Positions 34,681 through 48,186 of a DNA stretch of 64,000 bases are shown one piece after another. The position numbers were made by a program, and so were the translations under genes. This DNA is from Diprion similis. Taxonomy: Eukaryota > Arthropoda > Insecta > Hymenoptera > Diprionidae. Position 1 is the first letter of the stretch. The number at the start of each line of letters is the position of its first letter. The stretch lies in NCBI RefSeq assembly GCF_021155765.1, contig NC_060108.1, forward strand, positions 17,943,025-18,007,024, read 5' to 3'. The notes beneath the pieces are model-generated. The model made no database searches. It was not told where the DNA came from and saw nothing but the letters and a program-made list of their open reading frames with translations.

Positions 34681-37059
34681 TCAACCTCGGTTATATCGAG
34701 TTCGCGACACTTGTCTGAAATTAGTTAGCGAGTAATCGAAAATATAAAGGAATTGTTTCTTTTTTCTTCTTCTCCTTCTTCTTCTTCATCTTCATGTATA
34801 ACTTCCGAAACACATGTAATTAAAGAGGTAAAAAAGTAAAGTAAATGAACTAATAGGTAAATAAAATAAATAATAAATTGTAGTAAATTATAAAATAATT
34901 ATCAATAATAGGCAGAGAAAAAATAATCTATTGTTAAATTAATTCGTTGATACATTTCTTTGTTCGTGTGTACCATGTAATACGTTCTACTGTGTGAATT
35001 TTGTTAATCTTCCACTTCGCGCATGTTAACGCGATACAGCTGTTGTGACTATTATCCCTGGTGAAGATCGATCTGCACCGTGTAAAACAATGTTTGGACC
35101 GCGTTTTTAATAATATAATTGTGATAATAGTAAAAAGAAGGAAAGACAAAAAAAAATTTAACTAAAGAAGAACGCGTACGTTACAGCGTTTATAAAGTAA
35201 ATGAAATTGTCGTTACTGTTTGCGTTCCGTTTGTCAGTTATAATATATTATAGACATAGATATCTAGATACTTGTTAAATTTTCTCCTCAGAAATAAATC
35301 TGTTAGATTCAAATTTTCGATTAATAAATAGATAGACAAAACAAGACAAAGCGTGTTAAAATTTTCTTCTCATCGTTTCGCGTGCAACTGCACGTCACAA
35401 GTTTCAACGTTATCTACTGTAGGCGCTATATTCGCATTAAACACACAGTGATTTTACTGTAGACAATAAAAACCAAGTACGCCGAGTGGATGTGTGTACG
35501 TGTATAAGTAGTTGGTGATAATGCAGTGAACTGCATGCTTGTTATTGCCGAAGAAAATTGAACCTGCAGCCTTTGAGTTCAGACGTTCGATCGACGGTTA
35601 AATCAAAAGGGTACGTTTATTCATTATCACTGTTATCATACACCGGCCAAATTGTTACGGAGATTTTTTCGGCTGTAAACGTAATTGAGAATTTGCTTAT
35701 AACGAGCCATAACGATCAACAATATAGATTTTAATTCTCAAATTATTTCAACCGTATATTTGATACAGTTAAGGTCGAACAAAAGACGAGAAAAATTTTA
35801 AAGTAAAATCCTGTTTTTACGAGAAAGTAAAAGAAAGAAAAGCAAGAAAAAATTAACAAAATAAAAATGTCACTAATCAAAGTGCTTTAGTGTATTTACA
35901 ATGACTGAACGGTTTTTTTTTTTTTTTTAATAAACTTCACTTCACTTGCGATATTTTTCACATCCGAATTTTGAACGTAGGTATTATATTAAAGTGAAAA
36001 TCCGTTAACGATATAAACTCGACGACGGCAATGAATCGTCATTTATAAACGTGGGAAAACCAACATCCTCGCGGATAACGGGTAAAAACGAGAATGAAAC
36101 GAGAAATAAAAAATGATACGAACATGCGTGAGATGTTTGATAGGCCGCATACCGACACATGCAGACGGGAATAAATTTATCGTGAAACAAACAACGCAAT
36201 CCAGCCTCGAGCTGCACGATGTCACGCAGTTTATTTAAGACGATTCTATGCAGCGAGCTTTTACCGACGGCGTTAAATGCCACTGATTTCTACTATTATC
36301 TAAGCCTACGCATCGATGGATAGAAAAAATAGCAGGAAGCGATATTCTCCAAGCAAAATCGAACCCGAATTTGCGGAAAAAAGTTTAATCCATTCTACAA
36401 TAACGTAAAAAATGCTTTTCTCATGAAAGAAAAAAGTTTTTCGATATTTTCACACGAAATTCGACTATTTGTAGTATTTTCACGCATCGACGATGGTCAG
36501 AATAAATGGCATTATACTCGGTCGGTAAATAAGAACTGTAGAAATCCTTACAATCGTTAGTGACGGCGTGTCATAGAAGCGAAGGCCGTTAAAACCCACG
36601 TCGCTTTGGTGGTCCACCATGGGCGTTTCACGGAGGTTGGATGAATCGAACGTGCCTACACCGAGTGCGAGAAGTATGAGAAAGAAAAAAAATGATTACG
36701 CGTACGCGTTTGTATATATTTACATGTATTTAACGAATTGCGTATCGGAGTAACGCGATAAAAATAAACACTGCCGGGTATATAGTTTAGTTACGATTAC
36801 ATATCGTGTGAACGTTTCATTTCTGCGGCTAAATTTATCCTCGAATATATCCCAACGCACGCTGAACGTGTGTGTCCGGTAGGCCCAGATGTTTTTAGAA
36901 TGAAAAAGCAAAAGAGAGAATTTTACCACCTCGCGAATGCGTGATTATTCCGTGTGTAAGCTTGACGTCGCCAAATATGCATCTTGGCAAAAACCTAAAT
37001 CAAATTGTACCCGACGAGTATTGATAAAAAATTTATCAGCCCCATGAATTGAATCCAGA

Positions 37060-37395
37060 GTATCCAGTTATTTGTGAAAACGTAGTTCCCTGAGAATTCC
37101 AGGATTTTCAGACAAGAATCGTTATTTATCCAGCTTCTTCTCATGTACACAATAAATAAAAAATACAATAATCGTACGAACAAGAATATTTTACATTTGA
37201 CTAGAACGCAGCTCATTGCGAGGTAAATTTTTTTCTTCTCATCAAATGGCTAGATTTTTATGAACCTAGGATGAAAATTAGTATATTCCAGATACGACAT
37301 GAAATTCCCTGCGATCTCCAGGTTTTTTTCCAAGGGATATCAAATTCCCTGAGAATCTCCTGATACTATAATTTCCATGAATGCTGGACACCCTG
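37060..37395. mobile_element. Possible transposon-derived repeat fragment
   Basis: Variants of the phrase ATTCCCTGAGAATTCC/TCC recur at about 37087, 37300 and 37343, each followed by T-rich or CCAGG sequence. The segment ends GCTGGACACCCTG, a form often seen at ends of short nonautonomous elements. No transposase or clear left end was found. Low confidence. Confidence 0.3.
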
Positions 37396-40300
37396 AAAGC
37401 GAACGAGATTCTTCTCTGGGTTGAAAAATTTCTACGGGTTAATTATAATCCCTCTTAATTGTTAATTTGATTTTTGCGCTGGCAAAAATTAAAGGTGTAG
37501 CAATATTGTTGTGTCGTCGTGTGACGGGTGTACGAATTTGATTTTTAAAAAGTAGCCGAATTACGAGGAGATTTTGGATGGACGGAAAAGGGGAATAAAT
37601 CGCTCTACCCCTTTTTCCAGAGATCGGAGAAAAAAAAAATCTCCTTCCGCTATTTCTACGTGTTGAATAAAATATGGGGGAGTTTGTCAGATGAAGCGTT
37701 CAGGGTGAAACAAGGGGCGATATGGCCATGCAAAAATAGTTCAAATCGACTGATAATATTCGTGCGTTAAGGACCGCTCGAAATGAGATTTTGACTTACA
37801 TTACAACACACCGAGTCATTCTGCTCCACATTTTCGTCTTCTAATTAAGACAGTTTCAAGATTTTTATTATCTCCATATTAATGGGTGGGAATCGAAACT
37901 TGGAATGGTCGATATATCGAAATATCAAACATGCAAAAATAAATTAGCGAAAGATGAATTGTTTGAAATCTTTCGTTATTTTCTTTTCGCATGTTTAAAT
38001 TTTGGACACAGTATCGGCCATTCGGAATATTTATCACTTCAAGTTTTGACCCTCATCCGTATACGTATATGACTTATATTTATATTTCTAAGCTACACCT
38101 TCACGTTTTAAAATAGTTAAACTACATCCCTGAATTTTTTCATGTAGATCAGACTCGTACATTTGAAATGGTAACACATAAAAAATGGGACGAGATCAAT
38201 TTGACCCAGAGTGTCGTTTTCCATGATCGAAAAAGTAGGTTTGTTCTCGAAGGGTTGAATTCTCTCTCTTATTCTTATACGTGCATATTTTCCTTCGTTA
38301 CTTTTTTCAAAAGTTATACCTGCGCGTGAAAAAATCCAATACCTGCCGACCAGCTATGACAAGCTTTGTGCAATTTCTGTAAAAGTTTAACAACGAGTAT
38401 TAAAATTTTTCGCTTCTTTCAAGAACGCGACAAATCTCAGAACTGTATAAAGCCATTTGAATATCAGCGATCAAGATACAGAGATAAGATACAATTAATT
38501 AAATTAAATCCACGAAAACTGGCTGGAACCGGTTTTTTCGGACTATTAAAAAAATTTATTTAATCCGAGTGGTTTTTGAACTTGATAACAATACGATTAT
38601 TCAACTGATTTACAACTTTATTGATCCTACAGCTGCCAAACGATGCTGTTATCGCTCCGTCGAATTGCGTGACGCATGACCCACGAAGTCTTTGGCCCCT
38701 ATCGCGATAACAATCATAGATGCGAGGCTTTTATTAACGCAGTGGGTATCAAAGTGGATCGTGAAAGGATCGATAGTCCGTCCATAAATGACTGATAAGT
38801 GAATATTTATTAGGTAGATTTTATTCAAGTATCAGAAAAATATATTTCACCACACAGTCAACCGGGCACTGAAAATAATATAAACAAATAAATCTCGCAA
38901 GTAGGTAGAAATAAAATGTACATTTTTTTAGTGAGTTAGTTAGAAGCTTCAATTTTTTCATATCTTTCAACTTCCCGTTTCTCTGTTTTCACTGGATTGC
39001 AATCACTTGGAGAAGGAAAAGTTGAGTTTTCACTGTATCTCGACGCTATAAAGAATGTGATGAATTTTTTTTTTCAACGAAATGTCGAGAAAGCAATAAA
39101 GTTAGCCGATATTTATGATTTTGCTTTTCTAAGCTTAGAACTGATTACATTTTGGCTTTGGTGGGTTTGGTGCTTTTTCAATTAGTTGGATAAAAAAATG
39201 TCAAAACAATTATGTAACTCCAAGACCTTGTAGTACGTAATTACTCTGAGAATAAGAAAAACTGGTGCAGACTGGTTATCGAATCCGGATTCTTTCGTCT
39301 GGAAGGATTAAATGCGAACGACAATTGATTTTTAATCCCAGTCAACGGTGTAATTAATCAAATTTGGCACCAGCATTATTATTCGACGTGATTAGATAAC
39401 GATTGTTCAAAGCGATCGATCACTGGCCGGATCAGTGATCCGTGTTATCGAAAAAATAGCAATGAGTTTACGGAACGCAACGGATTAATCAATTCGTATT
39501 GCTAACATTTGATCGAGTGCTTGCAGAAAAATCATAAAAAGCGTTCAAGTATATGTAATTTCGATTCTGTTTTTTGATATTCTAAAACTATTTGGACGAA
39601 TCGAAGACTGAATTGTAGATTCTCGGGTTTTTTTCCCACATTCTATTTCCGATTAACTATCTCTTATCTCATCTTCAACTGAAAAACAGGAGCTACTCAA
39701 GGCTGGGAACATGCGTGATGATCTCAACTGAATAAAATCACGAATTCGATAGAGATTTATGTACACAGTCTCTCATCGAGGTTCCATTTCAACGAGACCA
39801 GATATAAATTTTCTCGGTTTATTATACGTACTTCTCGCGATATTTTAAATACATTGTTGCGTTTCGTGCTTCTTTAATTAAATACTGTCATCGGAATTGT
39901 CAACATTTCGCAATACCGAATCGTATAAGGTGGCAAATCGAGAGTGGAAAACGAGATAACCTGATTATAAACGTGCAAACAGAGATAAATAGTCGAGTGC
40001 TTACGGCACAACGTATCGAAACATTCGTTTTCGTCTTTTCCTTCGCATAGCTCGAAACTCCAAGCAAAGGTCAATTCTTTTTGCATTTTTTTTCTATCAC
40101 CCGCGTAAAATTAAAATTAACAACGCATAAATATTATAATATGTACACCTGTTTACAGTTGAGGTTTTTACATCGACCCTAATGCTGCTAAATCTTGTGT
40201 TCAACATTTGTATGTATAAAATATTGACTCTAGCGAAATGATTTACCGCATGAAAATGCAATCCTGCAGAAGTGGTGCAGTTTTTTTTTTTTATTTCTCT

Positions 40301-42910
40301 GCGTATATTCTTATACTCACATGTAATGTTTAACCGTCGTCTATTGTTCATCGTTTCCGAGCTTTGTCTGTCGCGTGTGTGATAAATTATCACGAAATTA
40401 TCTCTCGTGAGGATACACCTTACAGAGATATTGTATAATGCGTATAATACGTAAATGCGGAAATGATAGAAGTGGAAATGGATCAAACACCAGTATGCAG
40501 GCAGAATGGGATTCCAAATTTAAATGACAAGACAAAGAGAGAGAGAGAGAGAGAAAGAGAGAAATACCGAACAGTTTTGTCGTTAAATGAGTGAAAATAA
40601 ATACCAATTTATCCGAAAAAATCTTTAGTCTAATCCAGTTTCAAATTCTTCGCATATAATTTCATCGGAAGGGATGTGTGAATATAATTTTGACAAACTT
40701 TTAAAAAACACGTCATCATTCACCGACGATCGGTCTGCGGTATAGAACAGGAATAGAAAGGGAAAAGAAAGGAAGAAATAAAAAAATTGATCGTATTGTT
40801 AAATAGCACGACTTTTCTATAAATTAACCGGACATAGATTAAAATACGATTAAACAATATTTATATTAACTAAGAATTTTATCAGGTTTTTAACTATATA
40901 TATATTGTATATCGGCGAAGATTAAATTACAGACATTCTGTATAAACAAAAGAGTTGAGCATGAGCTGCGGTAGGAAAAAGCGATTAAACGGCCTTTAAT
41001 AGCAGGAAGGGGGGGAGGATGAACGATTCAACGTAGTTTTCTTATCAGAAACGTGAACTCGTCATTTTTTCTTTACGTCGAATGGTCGAGTGAGTTGCAG
41101 TAGCGGTATATCGGTACACATAATTGAGGGAATCCGCCAGTTTCAACTCGGCGTGGTATCGCAGCTGACATAATTGCCGCTACGGTGGAACACGTGTTTA
41201 TAAAACCGTCGCAAATTTATCCGCGTTTATTTTGCAAGTTTTTGCTTTTTCGCAAGAAGTTCGTGTTCATAGAGCATAGAAAAAGAAACTTAAAACTGTT
41301 TGATAAACGAACGAATGAAGGAATTCAAAAGAATTTCAAACGATCTGTAATAAATTATTTTACACGAGATATAATTAAAGTGAGCTTAACACGCATGAAA
41401 AAATGTGAAAATATTTAATGTGTTATCGAAAATTAGAATGTCTTACACTGAAAAACAATGTCTGCACTGTTACTGACTGAGAGATTAAGAAATATGATTT
41501 ATACATCAAAAGAATTAGACTGATGTAAAAATTTAACAAATTTTCGTCCGATATTTTTTTTTTTCTTTTGGTATAAATTAATTTCATCGTGCTTCATCAT
41601 CATCCCCGCTTAGACATGACCGACGACGTAAGAAGCGAGTAAGAAACAATTTATCAAGCCTTTTTTATTTTTTTATACACTTGACCGAATCTGTTTAGGA
41701 ATTTCTTCTTTGATATTTTATACGCGATAAAGATCATGTATCAAGTTTACCATGCTTAAAAGGTATGAATTTTTCGGCTCACATCAGAGATTCGAGGATT
41801 TTTTCTTCGTTTTCTGCTGTCGTTTATTTTCGGAACGAACGTACACATTTCGTTTCATAATAGCTAATCCGATGAATCTAATATCACCAACCAAGAGACG
41901 ACTACGTTTGACGGTGTAGATACAAAATCGCCAAGTCAGCAGGGATTAGCCTTGACTGAGTTAATGGATTGAAAATTCGCATTCTCCTAACTCAATAAAG
42001 CGTCTAGCTAATTGGTTTATACAGGTCCAGGGATTCGTCGTGTTACAGAAAACTGAATAAACCTGCCAAGAGACTATAAGCGAGTGTCATTCATTCACAG
42101 AATAACAATATTTAATGAAATTGGACTGCTCATATACCGATTTATTATTCGTATAGAATAAGTTTCTTCTCTAAAAGATTAATTTGAAAGGTAGAGATCT
42201 TCCAAAGTATTCTCAAGCGCGATAATAGAAAAGATGCGATGAAAAAATTATCATTCAAGTTCATTTACCTGAACTGTAACAAGTGTTAAGTGTCGAGATA
42301 CAATTCGGACAAGCGGTTTGAACGACGTTTTCTTCATAAGCCAACAACGAACGCCAGATTCGGATTGAAAAGCATTCCGGTACAGGATATAAAGGCAAAT
42401 TGCTTTCGAAACGAAGGGGAAGAATATTATGATAATTAACACCTCGAAGAACTGGTTCTCCGGAGGTTTACTTAAACACATAATTAACTCCTCGTCTACT
42501 CGACGTCGTTGTGTGTGTTTAATGTATAGATATACCTAATAGGAATAAGTTCAGCAGCGAGCTGCTTGATTCCCCGAAACTTACTAGTAACCGTTAACTG
42601 AATAAACTTGCTACATCGGTTGCGGCATTCCAAGTGCAGTTGCGGAGAGCAAATACCGAGGCAAATACTTTCGTCTTCTCTTCCTCTTTTACAGGCGTAT
42701 ATACTATGATCAGGAAAATTTGTTTATTATTACAGCTCGTTATTATGAAAATTGAGTTCCGATATATATATATATATTTTTTTTTGGATTTGTCGCACGA
42801 ACCGAAATTTTAGTAAATTACAAATGATATAAATATTTCGTTAAATTTATGATGAGATAAAAAATTTTTTGATACGAGGAATTTCATGCAAAACCAACCA
42901 GCCAACGTCT

Positions 42911-43385
42911 GGTCCTCGCCATTTCCGATTTTATTCAAAAATTTTTTCTGCAATTCTCCCAACTCCGAAGCAGTAAGAAGTTGATAGAAAAAGGTCAACG
43001 TGCCAAAATTAAAAAAATAAAATAGAGTAAAATTGCTTAATCATGAAACCGATCTCAAAATGTTTTAAGTAGAAAACAGAAGTTTTGAGAATTTTTCGAA
43101 AATTTTCAGACCGTTCAAACGACGTTTTAATTGAGCAGAAAAATGGAAAATGCTTGAAAAAAAATCGGTCCATTATAGGCCTGGTTTTGAAATATTTGGG
43201 ATCGAAAATACGGTTCCTGAGAATTTTTTGAAAATTTTGAAAAACGTCCTTTTCAACATCACTTTTAATATTTATAAATAATTGAGCAGTTGAATGAAAA
43301 ATCTGAAAAAATTCAAGTTACTGTTCCAGAGTTGGGACGATTGCAGAACAATTTTAAACAAAATCGGATTCGAATAGAATTCCCC
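42911..43385. mobile_element. Inverted-repeat element with about 80-bp arms
   Basis: The left arm (42911-42990) contains CAATTCTCCCAACTCCGAAG and TTTCCGATTTTATTC. The right arm (43300-43385) holds their imperfect reverse complements, GAGTTGGGACGATTGCAG and AAACAAAATCGGATTCG. The interior is AT-rich and noncoding. The outer ends are not sharp, so the element may extend beyond these limits. Best read as an old palindromic MITE. Confidence 0.5.
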
Positions 43386-45051
43386 ACGTTCATGAATTAC
43401 ATAGCAATTACATTCGACGTACAGAATGTCGCCGATTACAAACGCACGAGTGGTGATAAAACAATTTCTAAAAAAAAAAATTTCCTGTTACACAAAAAGC
43501 TAGAATTCATAACATCCGGGTATTTCGTTGCGAACTTCGTCTACGACTGCAAAAAAAGTAATAACAACAAAAATGATAATAATAATCCATGGATACATTG
43601 TATGTACATACATACATGTGTGTAAATAGCCGTGAAATTAATTGTCGGTGCGTCCGTAATTTGCTACATACGTGCAAATCACAGTCTGATCGTATGATAT
43701 GATCAATCACGAAGCAATGACGAAGCAGCGATATAGAAAGAAAAGAAAAAAGGAATAATAAAATTGGGAATAATAAATTACATCGTCCCAAAAAATCCCA
43801 AAATCACTTCTTCTTATTCCACGTATTACCTACCTGCCATGTTCCTTTTCCATTAACAGTCAGTCACTTTGTCCTGAATTGAATCTACGTCATCTGGCCC
43901 ATCGTCGTTAAAAACACGTGTCAACCGGCAATAGATCGCATCACGCAGGTACTCGAGATGCGTTTAATGATTGCCATTGCAACACACCGTGTGCAGATGG
44001 GCTTAACGCACCTGCGTGTATCAGTGTAAGTTTAAACGAAGAATCTTTAACGATCAGACTGCACTGCACACATGATATATATCCACTTCCATACATCTTG
44101 TATCCCGAGTCACCTCACCACCGGTAGGCCGTATGAAAAGCGAAGCCCGAAGCAAAGCCGATTCAGAGTGTCTTTGGCATCTTCCTGGTGAAGTTCTCAT
44201 CACTACGACGTTATAATTTATATCAACGTGTAACGTGCGTACATATAAGTATAGTATACCGCATGCCTATAATAAATCGATTAAAACGTGTCACGTAAAA
44301 TGTGCTACTAGAATGTGATATTCGAAAGACGTTGGAACGAATGAGAAAATAAATTAATCTCCTGCGTAACGCCATCTCATATACAATATTAGTGATCGCA
44401 CATACATTGATACAAATTTATTCAAACCTCATATTATTCTTGTAATTTTATTCTTCAATGAACACGAGCTACATTCATCTTTGTTTTTCCACGCTTCGAA
44501 GCTCGGTTAAATATAGATTTTTACCATACCGCATATAACGTGAGACGTTTACAAAGGATAAAAAAAAAAAGTGAAAAAGAAAAATAAAACAAGATAAAAG
44601 TATTACAAAAAAGTGGAACAAAGCCGAGAAAAATTAGAAAGAAAGTTAAAAGAAACCCCCCGCCCCCCCAAGAAAAAAAAAAAAAACAAAAACTTAACAA
44701 CTGTATTTTACAGACTGATTGCAATCGCGAGTCGGAGTTAGTTTCGCGTCGTAATAATCGTTGGTGAAAACTTGTGATTATTAAGCCGATAAAACTCGTG
44801 CCGCGTATTATATTATACTTAGATCGGTATTAGCGTAACACCCGTTGAATAAACGATGCCTGATGAATATCTTAAATTCAAATCAGGGTATGTACAGCTC
44901 GTCCTTCGTTATTTACATCGTACCCTATAGGTATATCTACGAAGCGGTGTGTATTCTCGCATTTTGAGGACGTACAGTAGTAAAGTGTAAGTTGAAAAAG
45001 GAAGAGAATACAGAGTTTTATTTTCACGTGTAATGAACACGTATAGGTATA

Positions 45052-45075
45052 TAGATATATATATATATATATATA
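45052..45075. repeat. TA microsatellite
   Basis: An alternating AT run in the gene-poor region. Similar TA runs occur at 46059-46085 and 47794-47828. They are likely polymorphic in length. Confidence 0.8.
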
Positions 45076-46058
45076 TACGAATACGCACAGCCTAGACGTT
45101 TTTATATAACGTTTTCTTCCCTTCGCGTGGCGCCAAGTTACGTCTTGCAATTCATACCGCGATCGAATCGCAATGAATCGCACTTGATGTAGAACTCTTC
45201 ATGCATATTGTATGGTATATTCTACTTGCGCGGCGTACGAGACATTTTACGCATTTCAATGGTGCCACTTGGAAATCGTTATGTACTGCATAATATATAT
45301 ATATAGATATCTACTTGAATCGGCTATGAAATTAAGTATTATATGAATATCCAATATCCGTAATTTTCTGTGAAACTTCCCACTCAGCGCTAGCAAGATA
45401 TGGGCAATTGAAGTGCGACGCAGAGGCAACGGGTGGAAGAATAAGAATATTCTACTCTAAAATCAACCGACTGTCTCTGATAATCTTTGTGAAAATAAAT
45501 AACCGAAAAAATATCAGCTAAAATTTAAAAATTGCCACGAGGTCGTTAGTTCGGCTCTCTCAAGGCCAATACTTGAAGTAGGTACGAAAAAATGCTAAAT
45601 TAAGAACCGAGTGATGCTGAGTTTCAAGTTTTTATGCTCAAGTAGTATTTTTTCCTCGTCTCGCAGGGCATGAAATGTATATTATAATGCAACCGTAGAA
45701 AATCGAGCGAGATTGGTCATTTTTGAGGGGGAAAAAGAAAAAAAAAAAAAAAAACCAAAAGCTCAATTTAGGGGAAATTAATATTCCGATACGATAATTC
45801 TATAAATTTTCGTTGCAGGAGTGAATATTCACGATCAATTCGTAACGATTCATCAAGTTTTCAACTGACTATGAAACACGTGCGACATTAAATGAATTTC
45901 ATTTCTGTGTACGCAATATTACGTGTATAAGTAAAATATCATAGAAATAGACCTATATAGACAAGACTGCGGCACACCGTCCATAAAGATAAGAATCAGT
46001 CTGTTCATCGTATAGTTATAGAGTAAAGAGTCGATAAATAGGTGAACAACACGCGTTC

Positions 46059-46089
<31 letters not shown>

Positions 46090-46423
46090 TAAAACAGCTA
46101 CTTTGTACGTATTCAGGCAGTTTGAGAGCTGTGCTCGCGACACGTGCAGGATACGAGTAAAAAGAATTAATGAAAAATTATAAACTGCGGGGCTGTTTTT
46201 TGCGATATCAAGATACGATAGTGTCGTGCAACCTCGTGATGCCCGATTAATGATTCTGCACGGTGAGAAGAAAAAGAGCATATTTTGGTCGAAACTGCAA
46301 GAAAAGATGATCTCATCGTGGTTTACCTGGTAAAAAATACTCATGTTAACAATATTTTCTACAATAAATGTAGCTGATTTTAGTCTGAAAGCTTTTTAGA
46401 AGGATATTTTATCTAAAAATTTT

Positions 46424-46477
46424 ATGTATCCATCCTTTACTGCAGTTTTGAGTAAAATCTTCTGTTTTATTCTCTCC
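46424..46477 (+). repeat. Dispersed repeat, copy B (partner at 5042)
   Basis: This closely resembles 5042-5094 in the same orientation, sharing CTGCAGTTTT, AGTAAAATCT and a T-rich end finishing TCTCC, with similarity ending abruptly after TCTCC in both copies. An interspersed repeat fragment. Confidence 0.6.
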
Positions 46478-47029
46478 GTCTGGCATTTTAGTTTCAATAT
46501 AATGTTTAAAAGCACGTCGCAAATTTCTGCGATTCCACTTTCGTTATAATTATAAATTTTTTTTTTTGCCAAAACATGGCAGTATATTTTGATTATTAAA
46601 AAAATTTCTATTCAAGTTTTTTTTTTTTTTTTTATATTAAATCAATTATTACGCGATTTTCGTTGCACTCGTCAAGACAAACGTTACATCAACAACAACA
46701 ACAACAACAATGACAATCATTTACACGCAGTATAAGCGTTAATTTTCTTCATATTCAAGGACCAAATAATTTCCTCGTGTTTTTCAGGTAGGCGTGACGC
46801 GTGAGTGGAAAAAGTGATAAACAAAGTAGAAAATATGTGTCACGGTACCATGCGTGACCCTGTAGGAATGCGACGCATTCGCAAGTTGCGTTACAGCAAA
46901 TCATCTCCGTTTTTGCTCACTCGAGACAGACATATTTATGCACCAAAGGATTATTTGAAATAAAAATTTATGGATGTATCAGGAGATATTCCGTAGTAAA
47001 GGGATAAATTACTCGTGTATATCGCGTGC

Positions 47030-47780
47030 ATATGCTCGTATAGACCATCGGTATGTGGTATAAACGGCGAAAAATGCGATTTTAATGTTAAAAAGGCGGA
47101 TCATTTTTTTTTCCATCATTTACTCGGAAAATGATCGAAACGTATAATTCGATCGAAATCAAACGTTGAAAATATGAAGGAAGAAGGTTTAGGCAGATAC
47201 GATCTTTTTCCATCAATACATAAGTATACATGACAACAAAAAAAAAAGACAAAAACGGAATGGTCGAAAATTATTTTGTTTTTTTTACAATCGCTCTAGA
47301 AACCATTGAAACACTTATAGTAAATCGAAATCTGTGAAAATCCAGAATTGTTATAAAAAAAAATTCTCAAAGATAAAAGCAAAATGGAGTAAACGCGATT
47401 TTTTTTACGATAGGAATAGCAATAATAATTTTTGGCTGTTACGCCCTTATGCAATTACCGTAGTAGATCATTTTTTCAATTTTCATCCGAACCAAAAGGT
47501 CGTATCTACCAGAACATACGACATTTTTCTTTTAATTAATGAACTTGTAATAGAACCCAAAATGGTAAAAAAAATATTTTTTGGCAGATACGACCTTATG
47601 GAATTAATCGACGTAGGTTTTCATGATTGAATCAGTAGCCGAAGGTCGTATATAATATTCAATTTCAACGTTTTTACTCCATTTTCATGTTTTAAGCCCA
47701 GATGGAATACTAAAAAAATATACGCCCTGTTGCCTTTTTCAAAAGCAAAATGTCGTAAGATGAAGCTTACGATCTTGTGC
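47030..47780. repeat. Cluster of GTCGTATCT(A/G)CC direct and inverted repeats
   Basis: The motif occurs forward as AAGGTCGTATCTACC (47500) and AAGGTCGTATA (47643), and inverted as GGCAGATACGATCTTT (47192) and GGCAGATACGACCTTA (47583). TCGTAAGATGAAGCTTACGA near 47753 is a further palindrome. The arrangement suggests a foldback repeat or nested MITEs. Boundaries are unclear and there is no coding potential. Confidence 0.4.
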
Positions 47781-47793
47781 CATTACACACGCG

Positions 47794-47831
<38 letters not shown>

Positions 47832-47900
47832 TGTAGTAAACAATTTATCGTTAGAAATATCTCTCTCTGGGTACTCTGCGACATTTGGATTTCCATAAAT

Positions 47901-47976
47901 TACGTAACGCTAAATTCTATGGTTATAGCATAGGGAAGCCTACGTACGTACGTACTATCCCATACAGCGTTACGTA
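47901..47976. repeat. Short inverted repeat around TACGTAACGCT
   Basis: TACGTAACGCT at 47901-47911 is perfectly inverted at 47966-47976, flanking an ACGTACGTAC core near 47943-47955. Flanking CATAGGGAAGC and GAAGCTCCCATAG add imperfect pairing. Likely a small palindromic repeat just upstream of the first recognised Ndae1 exon. Confidence 0.45.
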
Positions 47977-48186
47977 ACTCATAGAAGCTCCCATAGAGAA
48001 TATTTGTACGTCACAATACCTGATCGCTTATTGTTTCAAATTCTTTCCCGTACATAGATAACAATTTTTTTTTTAATTTCAAGTGAGTGTGAAATGAATG
48101 AAAATGAAATCAGAATCCATGGATGAACGTGCCTGAAATAAACGATCATAGCTGACCTTGTAATCCTGCTTGTTCACAGACCCTGG

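Larger units (their letters stand above)
31485..48179. other. 17 kb region without a recognisable gene
   Basis: Many short open frames occur on both strands, but none shows a domain, conserved motif or believable splice partners. Contents seen: poly-T, A and G tracts, GA and TA microsatellites, a CpG-rich patch at about 34450-34680, inverted-repeat elements (42911-43385, 47030-47780, 47901-47976) and a dispersed repeat at 46424. The region could include 5' noncoding exons and promoters of Ndae1, whose first recognised exon has an upstream splice acceptor, or lncRNAs. Neither can be shown. Confidence 0.5.
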
